Shown here one piece after another: positions 22,209 to 32,624 of a stretch of DNA of 64,000 nucleotides. How positions within the stretch are numbered: position 1 is the stretch's first letter; the number at the start of each line of letters is the position of its first letter. Source of the stretch: Panax quinquefolius (taxonomy: Eukaryota; Streptophyta; Magnoliopsida; Apiales; Araliaceae); NCBI GenBank assembly GCA_020205615.1, contig CM035170.1:32054123-32118122 (forward strand), in the 5' to 3' direction. The translations under genes and the position numbers were made by a program. The notes beneath the pieces were generated by a model that was not told where the DNA came from, searched no databases, and saw nothing but the letters and a program-made list of their open reading frames with translations.

Positions 22209-22284
22209 TCATTCCCTCCTTAAAAGGATTCTGTCCTCAGAATCACAATTCAAATAATCAAATCGTCACATTCTTCCCTACTTA
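22209..22284 (-). other. polypurine tract of B, followed by a second copy of LTR tip plus tract
   Basis: Directly inside the LTR the minus strand has AAGGAGGGAATGA. Some 56 bp further in, CGTCACA (22264-22270) followed by a purine-rich minus strand and GGATTTTGTCC repeats the same order: LTR end, tract, GGATTYTGTCC. The outer copy is the functional tract for the present LTR; the inner copy looks like a relic of an earlier LTR junction. Confidence 0.65.
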
Positions 22285-22318
22285 CAAGGATTTTGTCCCC
22301 AGAATCGAAGACATAGAT

Positions 22319-22573
22319 TTAAACAAATAACTCAGGATAATTTTTCATCATTTCAGCTTCGAGTTCCCACGTTGCCTCTTCGACATTGTGGTTTCTCCAT
22401 ATCACCTTCACAGAAGGTATCACTTTATTTTTGAGCACTTGTTCTTTCCTGTCGACTATCTGGATAGAAGTCTCTTCATAAGACAAATCTTTATCGAATT
22501 GCAATGGTTCGTACTCGATCACTTGCCTGTAATCGGGTTTATACATCAGAATATCAAAGAAATGTGAAAACAT
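22319..22573 (-). pseudogene. chromodomain, C-terminus of B integrase
   Basis: The minus strand ends VKVIWRNHNVEEATWELE followed by MMKNYPELF and a stop at 22319. The W-x-N/G-H-x-x-EEATWE-x-E pattern is the chromodomain of plant chromoviruses, thought to steer integration to methylated-histone heterochromatin. Upstream YEPLQFDKDLSYEE is the linker usual in this group. A gap with broken frame separates it from the integrase core at 22755. Confidence 0.85.
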
Positions 22574-23700
22574 TATGAATGTTTTCTAATTCGGAGGTAG
22601 AGCTACCTCATAAGCCACTTCCCCCACTCTTCGTAGTATCTCAAACGGTCTAATAAATCTTGGGCTGAGCTTTCCTTTCTTGCCAAAATGAATTTTCCCC
22701 TTCCAAGGAGAAACTTTTAGGAAAACGAAATTTCCTACTTCAAATTCGCGATTCTCACTTTATGTTGATCGTAAGATACTTTTTTCGGCTTGGTCTGGTC
22801 GCTACCAATCTTGTCCTGATAAGTTTGACAACTTTAGCAGTTTGTTGTACCAGTTCTGGTCCTAACAGTTGGCGTTCACCGACTTCATCCCAAAGACAAA
22901 GTGGAGTTCTCGTGACTTTTCTTCCGCAGACAATGCCTCGTAAGGTGGCATCGCCGATGCTCGCGTGGTAACTGTTGGCAAATTCTACCAATGGTAAATG
23001 TTCTTCCCAGATTCCTTTGAAATCCATGATGCATGCTCTCAGTATATCTTCCAACGTTTGGATAGTTCGTTCACTTTGTCCATTGGTTTGCGGATGGTAT
23101 GATGTACTCATTCGCAACTGTGTTCCCATACATTCTTGTAGTCTCTTCCAAAAGTTTGATGTGAACCTTGGATCTCTATCTGACACAATTGACACTGGAA
23201 CTTCATGTCTTGACACGATTTCTTTAACGTACAGTTTCGCTAGTTGATCAAGATTAAACCTAATCTTTATTGGCAAAAAGTGTGCAGATTTTGTTAGTCT
23301 GTCCACTATCACCCGTATCGTATCGTATCCTTTCTGAGTCATTGGAAGTCCTACCACAAAATCCATTGTGATGTGCTCCCATTTCCATTCCTGTATTTTC
23401 AATGGTTGAAGTAACCCGCTTGGTTATTGATGTTTAGCTTTCACCGTCTGACACGTCAAGCATTTTCCAAGGCATTCTGTAACGTCTCTTTTCATATTTG
23501 GCCACCAAAAATGTCGCCGCAAATATTGATACATCTTTGTACTTCCTGGATGAATCGAATATCTTGTGTTGTGTGCTTAGGTCAAGATTTCGTCTTTAAG
23601 CTCTGGCACTGCTGGAACCCAAATTCTTTCTTCGAGCCGTAGTAGTCCTTCGGTATCGATCTTGTATTTTGCTTCACTACCTTCAATCACTTTCCCTTTG
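22574..23700 (-). pseudogene. integrase of element B
   Basis: Near 23560-23440 the zinc-binding module reads IHPGSTKMYQYL, HFWWPNMK, CLTC. From 23402 to 22755 a 215-codon open stretch holds the core with ITMDFVVGLP (first aspartate), SIVSDRDPRFTS (second aspartate) and HPQTNGQSERTIQ with the glutamate, so the D,D-35-E triad is intact. PLVEFANSYHASIG follows. After VGERQLLGPELVQQT the frame is kept to 22755 and then lost. Three in-frame stops interrupt the zinc module and the linker to RNase H (for example near 23757). Confidence 0.85.
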
Positions 23701-23771
23701 ATCGCTTCATATTCTTTATCCTATAGTTGAGCACTCTTCACTTTATCCACTAGGGTTGGACTAGCATCTAT

Positions 23772-24347
23772 CTAGAATAGTCGTTCATCGGATTCCTTTG
23801 GAAATTTGATTTCCAACTTTAGCTTCGCCATTGCTGAAATAAGCTCCTCTTGAGTAGTTATCAGCATCAACTTCTCCCGACCTTTCCTGCTCAAAGATTC
23901 TGCAACCACATTCGCTTTGCCCGGATGATAAAAAATCTCGCAATAGTAATCCTTTATCAATTCTATCCATCTCCTTTGTCCCATATTCAGGTCCTTCTGT
24001 GTGAAAATATACTGCAGACTTTTATGATCTGGGTAGATTTCACATTTCTCTCCATGGAGATAGTGTTTCCATATCCTGAGAGCAAACACTACTGCAGCCA
24101 ATTCCAAATCATGAGTCGGATAACCTTTCTCATAATCCTTCAGTTGTCTTGATGCATACGTAATTACTTTGTCGTTCTGTATAAGAACACATCCCAACCC
24201 TTTATGTGAGACATCACTATACACCACAAAATTTCCTGTGTTATCTGGTAATGACAACAGAGGCGCCATTCTTAATTTCTTCTTCAAATCCTGGAAACTT
24301 TCTTCACATTTCTCCGTCCAAACAAATTTCACAATTTTCCTGGTCAA
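23772..24347 (-). pseudogene. RNase H domain of element B
   Basis: A 191-codon open stretch contains the tether [18 protein letters not shown], then [15 protein letters not shown] (first aspartate kept, alanine changed to valine), [49 protein letters not shown] (threonine before the aspartate changed to proline) and [16 protein letters not shown] (D-to-E change in the usual VADALSR). It is continuous with RT upstream except for a stop at 24381. Confidence 0.85.
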
Positions 24348-24380
24348 ATTTGTTAATGGAGTGGCTATCTTAGAAAAATC

Positions 24381-25200
24381 TTAAATAAATCGTCTGTAAT
24401 AACCGGCTAGTGCCAAGAAACTCCTCACTTCCGACGGTGTTCTTGGTTGTTCCCAATTTATTATAGCTTCCACTTTTGATGGATCCACAGAAATCCCATC
24501 TTTTTCAATCACGTGCCCAAGAAATTGCACACGATCTAGCCAAAATTCGCACTTAGAAAATTTTGCGTACAACTTTTCCTTTCTTAGTGTTTCCAATGTC
24601 AAACGTAAGTGTTCCACGTGTTCTTCTTGAGTTTTGGAATACACCAGAATGTCATCGATGAATACCACTACAAACTTGTCTAAGAATGGTTTAAACACCC
24701 TATTCATCGAATCCATGAATGCAGCAGGTGTATTGGTTAAACCAAAAGACATCACCAGAAACTCGTAATGTCCGTACCTAGTTCTGAATGTCGTTCGTGG
24801 TATGTCCTCCTTCTTCACTTTCAACTGGTGATACCCACTTCTCAAATCTATTTTGAAAAGTATTTAGCACCCTTCAACTGATCAAATAAGTCATCTATTA
24901 TTGGTAATGGATATTTATTTTTAATAGTGACCTTGTTTAATTCTCTATAATCAATGCAAAGACGCATTGACCCATCCTTCTTCTTCACGAATAACACTGG
25001 CGCTCCCCACGGTGATACGCTTGGTTGAATATACTTCTTGTCCAACAATTCTTGTAACTGTACCATCAGTTCCTTCATTTCTACTGGAGCCATTATGTAC
25101 GGGGCCTTCGATATCGGTGTTGTCCCCGGCACTAAGTCGATCATGAACTCAATTTCTCTGTAAGGCGGAAGTCCTGGAAAATCCTCTGGAAACACATCCT
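24381..25200 (-). pseudogene. reverse transcriptase of element B
   Basis: In order it shows [40 protein letters not shown], then a one-base frameshift at about 24850, [46 protein letters not shown] with the catalytic DD pair, [37 protein letters not shown] and [14 protein letters not shown]. All seven RT blocks are recognisable. A stop at 24381 replaces the next codon before the RNase H tether. Apart from the frameshift the domain looks recently active. Confidence 0.9.
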
Positions 25201-25690
25201 CGAATTCCCTCACCACTGGTATCTCTTCCAGTTTCACATTCTTCTTCTGAGTATCGACAATGTAAGCTAAATAGCCCACACAGCTTTGACTCAACAATTT
25301 CTTGGCCTGCATAATCGTCAGACATTTCGTTTGTCTAGGCGACTTGCTACCATAAAATACTACCTTTGACGGGGTTATAAGGTTTACGCACTTCTTTTGG
25401 CAATCAATTACCGCTCCATATTTGAACAGCCAATCCATTCCCAAAATAACATCAAACTCTCCCAATCTAATCAGAATCAAATCTACCATCAAGATATTCT
25501 CCTTAATGTTCACCCTACAGTTCTTGTATACGAATCTACTAGGGATTACCTCTTTATTCGCAATTTCTATGTTCAAAGGGAAATTCAGTTCTTCTCTAGG
25601 CAATTCTAACCTCTTAGCAAATTCATCAGAGATAAACGATCAAGTAGCACCCAAATCAAATAATACATAAGCATCAATATCATTTATTGG
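25201..25690 (-). pseudogene. aspartic protease of element B
   Basis: The minus strand reads AYVLFDLGAT where the family has LFDSGATHSF, so the catalytic aspartate remains but the serine is leucine. A stop follows, then [11 protein letters not shown]. Downstream come [12 protein letters not shown] and [20 protein letters not shown], the C-terminal ILGMDWL flap block of gypsy proteases. A linker to RT has [19 protein letters not shown]. Confidence 0.85.
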
Positions 25691-26822
25691 GATAATAGCT
25701 GACACCACATCTTTTGATTGCACAGCATCTTGTACAGTCATGTTGAAGGTTCTAGTTGTGGGTTTGTTTGATGATGTACCTCCATTGTTACCTCCATTGC
25801 TTCTTGTTATCACTCCATCCTTCTTCTTAGGGCATTCACGAGTAAAGTGATCCTTAGATCCGCACGTGAAGCACACGTTCTTCTTAGGTTGAGTGTAATT
25901 TGGGGCAATTTGACCCTCCTGGCCACAATTGAAGCATACTCGTTTCCCCATCAAGCACACACCCTTGTGAAACTTCTCGCATGTAGTACATGCTTCAAAC
26001 TTCCTATTTTGCTGACTACCCTGCTGGTTTCTAGCACCCATGTTTCCATTCCACTTCCTCTTCAAGTTGTTGTTGTTATTGTTGTTGTTGTTTCCACCAC
26101 TACCACCTCTATTCTTAATTTCCACCTCATTCTTCTTCTTCTTCTGTTCCTGATTGAACTTTGTCACTGCCTCGCCTCCACCTTCAGCGAGTATTTCTTT
26201 CTCCATCACTGCTGTGAAAGTCTTCAATTGAAATAGGGAAACCCTACTGTACAACAAGGGCTTCAGTCCCTATTCAAATCTCTTCGCCTTTCGTTTCGTC
26301 CGTTCTGACTTGATAAGGCGCAAACCTCGCCAACTCGTTGAATTTAGCGGCATACTCAGATATCGTCATCGTTCCTTACTTCAGTTCCAGAAACTGCACT
26401 TCCAGCTGACCCTTCGAACTCTCGGGAAAATAGGTCTCGAAGAATATCTCCTTAAACCTATCCCAAGTCATCATCCCTGGTCCTTCTCGAGTTTTTTTGG
26501 CCTACCACCAATAACTAGCCTCTACTTTCAACATGAATGTTGCAAAAGCAGTCTTCTGATCATCCCCTACCCTAGCAACATTGATCACCTTTTCTATCTC
26601 CATAATCCAAGTCTGTTCCTCGATTGGATTCACGGACCCTCGAAATTCAGGTGGTCCAACCGCCTTGAAATCCTTAAACGTTGTTCCTTGGTTCTGTGGT
26701 TGATTCTGCAATGCTCCTGTCAGTAACGTCACTAATTGTTGAACGGGGTTAGCATCAACATTGTCATTATTGTTGATTCCTTCGGTGGTTCTATGTTGTG
26801 GTGGTTGAAGTCTCGGAGGCAT
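25691..26822 (-). pseudogene. gag of element B
   Basis: The ATG at 26822 opens MPPRLQPPQHRTTEG, then FKDFKAVGPPEFRGSVNP, QTWIMEIEKV and KTAFATFMLKVEASYWW, after which a stop interrupts the capsid domain. More stops occur to 26258. The C-terminal part is open, with a lysine run, asparagine-rich stretch, CTTCEKFHKGVC, CFNCGQEGQIAPNY (last cysteine and the histidine changed) and CFTCGSKDHFTREC. It ends in FNMTVQDAV before protease. Closely related to the gag of A (same FNMxVQDAV end). Confidence 0.85.
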
Positions 26823-27141
26823 TTTCTATTTAAAAATACACTCATTAGGTTATTATTCAACTCTTTTGAGTAATTTCTACTTAACTTGTCTCCACAAAAG
26901 AAATAACCACATAATCACGTAACACTTTTAATAAAATAACAACTTTTATTTATTTATAACCTCTTTGAAAATATAAAACAATAGCATCACTGCTATTTAC
27001 ATTACTTTCCTGAACAATAAAAGTTTTAGGAAAACATCGTCGTCATATCCCATATGTTACATAACACTTGGGATTTATAATTTATTTAACATTTATTAAT
27101 CGCATAACAACTACGATGTTCTACTAAGATACTGCTTAGCC
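26823..27141 (-). other. leader remnant of element B
   Basis: Noncoding AT-rich sequence upstream of gag. A clear primer site and B's own 5' LTR are absent; CTAAGATACTGCTTAGCC at 27124-27141 occupies the expected place and only faintly recalls a tRNA-Met site. The sequence changes abruptly at 27142. Confidence 0.5.
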
Positions 27142-27797
27142 TGTGACGCCCCCAAAATAGTTATACATCACCTATCTTGAGTCGCCAAATATATGGTACA
27201 AAATTCAAATACAACTTAATTATACAACAGTCGTGTAAAATAAGACAAAATATAATCTAAAAGATTTTAATAAGAATATTGTCATCTAGACAATATACAA
27301 ACTCAATGGAGTCCTCATTACATTTATTGTCACACTATTTAACAGAATAGTGAGGACTACTAATGCTATCATCTGGATCGTCACTCCGTTCCCCGACTAG
27401 TCCCGGCTACGTTCTCATTTCCCGAAGAGAACAGTGAAAGAAAGGGGTGAGCTCAACTAGCCCAGTAAGAAATATTATGACTAAGATAATGCAGAATAAT
27501 TTATCATTATCCTTCAACAATGTTAAAGTGATAAAATATAACAAACATCAAGTTTAACTGCAGCGGAACAAGCAATCCATTAGAAGAATCAAGTAGAGAA
27601 TAAAATCTACTATCTTCTATGACCTAAAAGGTTTTTCATCACTTTAATCGCTAAGACTCAGCTTAATAAATAAACCACATCATCCCTACACTACGGCCAA
27701 TGATATTCATTAGTATCACGACCACAAATTCTCCATGCACTACGGGCCAAGGATATTCGTGTATTCATCAATGGTCATGATCATGCCAACATCTGTC
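27142..27797 (-). repeat. gypsy LTR fragment (D/H family), inverted relative to element E
   Basis: TGTGACGCCCCCAAAATAG and the following 650 bp match the start of the D LTR at 36565-37220 almost base for base, including the pieces ending ATGCCAACATCTGTC. The match stops at 27797, where plus-strand internal sequence of element E begins. The fragment therefore faces the opposite way to E's own LTR at 28876. Confidence 0.85.
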
Positions 27798-27957
27798 TCT
27801 GGCGGAGATCGGGGAATATAACTAGGAGGGGAGAGATGAGTAAATCATTCGCTAGTGTGTCCTACCTAAGCTTAATTATTGGGTGGTCATAATATATGGA
27901 TATTATGTGATACGTTAATTTGCTTAATTAACCCTTATTTTATGGCAGTATTTGAGA

Positions 27958-28689
27958 ATGGCAGCTGAGAATGCTAAAAATAGAGTGAATGAGAGTGTGG
28001 GGATACCTCTAATCACTAACTATGATAATGTGATGTCAGACGAAGAAGGAATTAGAGATATTCTTGTGGTGAGTGAAGAATTGATAGTTGCACCCGAGAT
28101 AGTCGCAGAGGTAACAACTGAGAGTGAGGAAGAAGAGGTACCTGAGGAGAATTTATTAGAGGTATTATATGATCAAAATGTAGAATTGCAAAATCATATT
28201 CATGCGTTAGAAGAGCAGGCTGAAGAACGACAGGCGGTCGTGGAGTAAAATGATGCAACAATTCAAGCTTGTGTTACCCGATATGTGATGCTTGAACAGA
28301 AGCATTCTTTGGCAGAGTATACGATGATAAAGATGGAATCTGAGCTGAAAGATGAAAAAACTAAACGAGTAAGAATGAGTGATGCAAGGGTAAAAGCCAC
28401 ACGACGCGTTGATATTGTGGAAAGAGATGTCCGATCTAAGAAGGCTAAAATAGATTATATATATTTCTCTTTTTGGACAGCAATTGGGAGAACCCAACAT
28501 CGAGTTTTGAATTACCTTGTACATAGCGGTCAACCTGAATTCGATATGGATCAAAGATTGATGATTCAGATCATGAATTAGAAGTACGACGAGGCAGTTG
28601 AGGGAGGAATATGCCCTAAAGAAAAGTATATTCCAACGGTAGTGATGATGCCAAATGCTACCCCGGACAAGTCAAAGCCGAGTAGTTAA
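27958..28689 (+). pseudogene. unrecognised acidic/coiled-coil ORF of element E, two in-frame stops
   Basis: From the ATG at 27958 (the upstream TTG at 27952 is not needed) one frame runs about 243 codons to TAA at 28687-28689, broken only by TAA at 28246 and TAG at 28579. The start MAAENAKN parallels MTSENVEN of D gag, in the same position after a homologous leader, so it began as a gag start. From residue 20 on it is unrelated: acidic (SDEEGIRDILVV, TESEEEEVPEENL), then long helices likely to form a coiled coil (YDQNVELQNHIHALEEQAEE, KMESELKDEKTKRVRMSDAR, RRVDIVERDV). A C-terminal part follows with FSFWTAIGRTQHRVLNYLVH and FDMDQRLMIQIMN. No zinc knuckle. I do not recognise it. Confidence 0.65.
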
Positions 28690-28739
28690 AGGGATAGCGG
28701 TTGTCATGACTTCCCAACAAGTCAGGAACCCAAATGAAG

Positions 28740-28875
28740 TTATCACGGGAGATGAGCAATGGAGAAATCATGATGACCGGGGAGATAGAATATGAAATGG
28801 AAGCAAGGTATTCTCAACTTTTCGAAATACCAGGTACGTAAATTTCGAGGACGAAATTTCATAAGGAGGGGAGGT
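28740..28875 (+). pseudogene. pol 3' tail and polypurine tract of element E
   Basis: EIEYEMEARYSQLFEIPGT and a stop (about 28770-28830) match the last residues after the chromodomain in chromoviruses (MRxxYPxLF). FRGRNFIRRGG-type sequence and the tract AAGGAGGGGAGG (28863-28874) follow, immediately before the LTR. This shows that the ORF upstream replaced almost all of gag-pol in an autonomous ancestor. Confidence 0.65.
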
Positions 28876-30078
28876 TGTAAGACCGCAACTTTTTAATGAA
28901 TAAAATCGAATTTCCTCTATTTATTATTGTGAATAATAAGGTGTTAATTTGATATAATGCTTTGGTTATGGGTGAAATGTGCAAATTTTTCAAAATACGT
29001 AAGTGGTTATAAAATATTCATTTTTGTCGGGGAATATTTGTTTGGTCGTGGAATATTCTTGTTGTCAGGGAATATTAAACGACTGGCGCTTGATCATTTG
29101 TGGGGCCTATAATGTAATAACTCATCGGATGAAGAAAATGAAAAAATTGAGTTTTTATAAATAACGGTGTAATCGTTACCGTTAACACTGTTGGAATACC
29201 CGGTTGGTAAAGTAATACGCGTTGTTTACAAGAGTTAGCACTGCAGTACAAGATGAATTTTTTTCAATTATTGATTTTTACGTGAGAAGGCACTACTCGA
29301 TAATAATTGTTGAAGAATTCTTGCTTAATATTTTTTTTATTGATTCAATAATCACGCATTGATATTTTATATTATTGTTGTTTCAATAATTGTCATCGCA
29401 CAAGTATCTCCATTATCGATCAATAATTCATATTATTTGAATAATATTATTAGATAGCATTATTGGCAATGTCTAGAAAGTTCATCAAGGAGAGGTTTGG
29501 TCACCTAATCAAGGCGCCAAAGAAGAGAGAAATCCTTATCGTAAAGCCCCCTCTTTCCGGAACCCGCTGGTTGTATTATTATGATTCTCGTAATATTATT
29601 TGTGAATAATTAATTATTGATTTATATGATAAGGAAATATTTATTTGATGTGGATATAAATGATGGATTTATTTATGTGGTTATAAATGAAAGAGTTAAT
29701 GTTGAGGTGTTTTATCAGTATTTTGTCGGATTGGAGGTATTAAAAGATCAAATCGATTGTTCTTATGCCTTTATTTCATGAGTTATAATATTTAATTCAA
29801 CCGTTGGATCGTTGTGATTTTTGGATATGTTATACATATATAAGTTGAGTATATGTCCACAAATTTTGAACCGTTAAAATGAACGATAATTTGTTATGAA
29901 TTTTAAGAGGTGGTGATTTAAAATTAGGTTTATAAATGATTTTGGTGGAAAATTCTAGAAATGGGTGGGCCCCACTTTTGGTTGTTGGGGAAGATGGCTG
30001 ATTTTTGGTGGGTAGAATAGTAGCAGGTAAAGCCATCAGGTTAAAGGTCAAGTCTACTTCGGCGTGCTAACATTTTCC

Positions 30079-30088
30079 TATAAATAGA
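30079..30088 (+). promoter_or_regulatory. TATA box of the E LTR
   Basis: CTATAAATAG occurs just before AGGGCTAAGTTAGAATTG and CT-rich sequence (TCTCTCTTTTTCTCTCTAG). The same CTATAAATAG, reversed, stands at the matching place in the LTRs of H (39838, 46488), D (63791) and the solo LTR (58213), so it is conserved in the family as the likely transcription start signal. Confidence 0.7.
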
Positions 30089-31020
30089 GGGCTAAGTTAG
30101 AATTGAAAAGCACACCAGAATTCATAAGTTTTCTCTCTTTTTCTCTCTAGATTATCGAGTGTATTTTGTGAGTATTTAGATACTTGGTGAGTTGCTATTC
30201 ATCAGTGCAAGTTTCCTTCAGCGTCATATCCGATATCCAGTTAGAAGTACTGCTCTTTTGAGGTAAGGAATAGTAAGGGATTTTAAGGGTTATTTTGTTT
30301 TTCAGTTTCGTAATTTTTCTGATTTTTAAAAATTCTAAAAAAATTAGAAATGATAATTTGATGAGTATTCTAGATTGTGTCCAAAAATGGCGATTTTTGG
30401 ATGTATAGATTAAGAGTTATGAATTTTATGGAAAAAGACTATTTTAAAAGTAAACCCTTATAACTCCTTGTGGTTAACTCCAAAATAGGTGAACTTTTTA
30501 TTGGAAGTACATGTATATGATAAAAGTATACTCTGTAAATATTAGAATTTTTGGATAAAAGTACAATTTTTGATAAATATCTAAATATTAAATTATTTTG
30601 GCCATATAAAAATAGTAAATGATTTTAAAAATTTCGAGAAAATATATGTTCAATATAGGACTATATTCTACTAAATCTCGAAAAAAAATTTGTTTGTATC
30701 TTGATTTGGTATTTTTCATGAAAATGGACTAGTTATGAGTAAATGAATTAAATATGTTATGTGAAGTAAGAAAATTAGAAAATAGGATTTTATGGCTTCG
30801 AGAATCCTATATGAGGTATATGCTGATTTTTGATGAGGGTTTTGGTTATTGGTGATGAAATCTTATGAGTTTGGAATTTTAGGATGATTAAATGCAGTAT
30901 TTAGTAAAGTGTAAACAATTAAAATAAATTGTTTATAAATTTAAGAAATGTTATTTCAATATCATTATACCGAAATATTGGTATGGATTTTATTATGGAA
31001 ATTTCTACCTTTTTGTGTCG

Positions 31021-31120
31021 GATTTACTATTCATGAGTTACTATTCACGAGTTACTATTCATGAGTTACTATTCACGAGTTACTATTCATGGGTTACTAT
31101 TCACGAGTTACTATTCATGA
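31021..31120 (+). repeat. tandem GAGTTACTATTCATGA/CACGA repeats
   Basis: Six units of about 16 bp, GAGTTACTATTCAYG, alternate CATGA and CACGA. The reverse complement array (AACTCGTGAATAGT) recurs in the solo LTR at about 57740-57940, so it belongs to the LTR family. Confidence 0.75.
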
Positions 31121-31479
31121 CAAAATTGGTTTCTTTTTCTTACCAAATTATAGTTGAGTTATGAATATTACTCTTGAGATTAAATCTATATGTTGATTAT
31201 ATTAATTTTATTATCTTATATAACATTTTTATAACCCTAATGATGATATTAATTTCTCTTTTACTTGAGTGTAAAGATGGGTAGATTATTGGTATGATCA
31301 TGACTATGGATTCTCTTTGGCTAGTAGTGCAAAGTTGAATTGTTGACTGGTATGATCATGACCATTGAATTTATAATTGAATATCTTTAGCTTAAGTGAA
31401 AAGGTGAAATAATCAACATGGTTATAATTATTGTTTATATAAATTCTGAAATGATTATATATTTCTTTGAGATATTAAT

Positions 31480-31700
31480 ATATTTGGCCTGTAGTACAAA
31501 TATGAACTGTTGATGAATATATTTGGCCTGTAGTGCAAATATGACCTGTTGTTGAATATCTTTGGCCTGTAGTGCAAAGATGAATTGTTGATGAATATCT
31601 TTGGCCCAGAGTGTAAAAGATGACTTGTTGTTGAATATCTTTGGCACAGTAGTGCAAAGATGGTCATTGATGAATATCTTTGGCCCGTAGTACAAAGATG
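31480..31700 (+). repeat. tandem 39-43 bp repeats with CTTTGGCCTGTAGTGCAAAG
   Basis: Five to six units GAATATCTTTGGCCTGTAGTG-CAAAGATGA... separated by TTGTTGATG spacers. CTTTG(GCC...)CAAAG is an inverted repeat inside each unit. Related units, reversed, occur in the solo LTR (57315-57510), in H (40730-42185) and in D (37100-37350). Confidence 0.8.
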
Positions 31701-32234
31701 AAATTGTTAGTATGATTATAAACAGAAGGCTGTGATTTAGTATAACCATGATCTTTGATGTTTTGAGGTAAAGACATGTGATGAAAATTATCTTAAATCC
31801 TAGATGCGAAGAGGAATTTAGAATCACAATTATGATTATAAGTTATTCATATGATTGTGGACCAGAACTGTTGATTGATGTTACAGGGATAAAACATTTT
31901 TGGTGGATTTTTAACATGGAGAAGATAATAGACTTTATGGTCTATTTGACTCTTCTAATGGATCGCTTTCGTTCACGTTAACTATGGTTAAAAATTTTTA
32001 TCATCTACCATATGTTCTAAATCTCTGATTTATTACTGATGAAGGCTATTGATAATTTAATTATCTTTAGTCATGATATTCTTTACTGGGCTAGTTGTGC
32101 TCACCCTTTTGCTTCATAATTCCTTTTCAGGTAATAAGATTGTAGCTGGGTCGAGCGAGGGTATCGGGGAAATAGAACGGTGGTCTCTAGTTGTGGAGGT
32201 TCTCCCTAAGCAGTATAGAAAGGTGTTGTATACA

Positions 32235-32624
32235 TCATTTAGTAGTTATATTTGGTGAATCAAATAGGGTGAAGCGAACCCAACGTTGGAAGGGTGTTTT
32301 GCCACTATCATACAAGATGTCTAATGACATACAACCTCGTGTCATCATAAGACATAGTTGTGTCATCCACTTCTTGCGAGTATTTCTACGAGCAGCACCT
32401 ATATAATCTTGGTGTTTGGTTGAAGTATAACTCTCAATTAGAGACAGTGGAGATAATGATATATCAAGAGAAGACTCACCATTGGAAAGAATATGATAGT
32501 AATCTTCTCGTTTTTCTTTGGGGTCTATTGGGTTAACCAAGGATAATTCTGTGGCCATATGATATCTATCATAACCTAGACGCATGGCCTCCCATGTACG
32601 AAGGTTTCCTTGAGCACTTCCCAA
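32235..32624 (-). CDS. unrecognised 129-codon open frame inside the E LTR
   Basis: A minus-strand frame from ATG 32624 to about 32235 in a segment (roughly 32250-32750) that has no counterpart in the related LTRs. It begins MGSAQGNLRTWEAMRLGYDR and has mixed, non-repetitive composition, with ELSLVNPIDPKEKRE and NGESSLDISLSP. It lacks recognisable domains and has no visible promoter. It could be a captured piece of host or transposon sequence, or chance. Opposite-strand frames also exist here, so coding is unproven. Confidence 0.25.
   Translation of the reverse strand: MGSAQGNLRTWEAMRLGYDRYHMATELSLVNPIDPKEKREDYYHILSNGESSLDISLSPLSLIESYTSTKHQDYIGAARRNTRKKWMTQLCLMMTRGCMSLDILYDSGKTPFQRWVRFTLFDSPNITTK

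Larger units (their letters stand above)
19116..27141 (-). mobile_element. Ty3/gypsy chromovirus B (Tekay/Del-like), lacking its 5' LTR
   Basis: From right to left it has a leader remnant, gag, protease, RT, RNase H, integrase, chromodomain, polypurine tract and 3' LTR. The C-terminal chromodomain and long LTR fit the Tekay/Del branch. The coding region spans 22319-26822 with about ten stops or frameshifts, but most catalytic motifs are still visible, so it is the best preserved pol in the window. Its 3' LTR sits inside the CACTA gene. The 5' LTR is missing: at 27142 an LTR fragment of another family starts instead. Confidence 0.85.

Noticed and set aside
22962..23247. Plus-strand 90-codon frame opposite integrase
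   Set aside because: Antisense of the conserved integrase core, which has all three catalytic residues on the minus strand.
25847..26236. 129-codon plus-strand open frame
   Set aside because: It is the antisense of the zinc-knuckle and asparagine-rich part of B gag; its valine/threonine run is the complement of AAC codons.
28052..28554. Minus-strand frames of 69 and 115 codons opposite the E ORF
   Set aside because: They are opposite-strand shadows; the plus strand has the homologous leader, a start matching D gag and continuity over 730 bp.
31435..31827. Minus-strand repetitive frames of 60-130 codons
   Set aside because: They translate the 39-43 bp tandem repeat of the E LTR in several frames; repeats without stops, not a protein.
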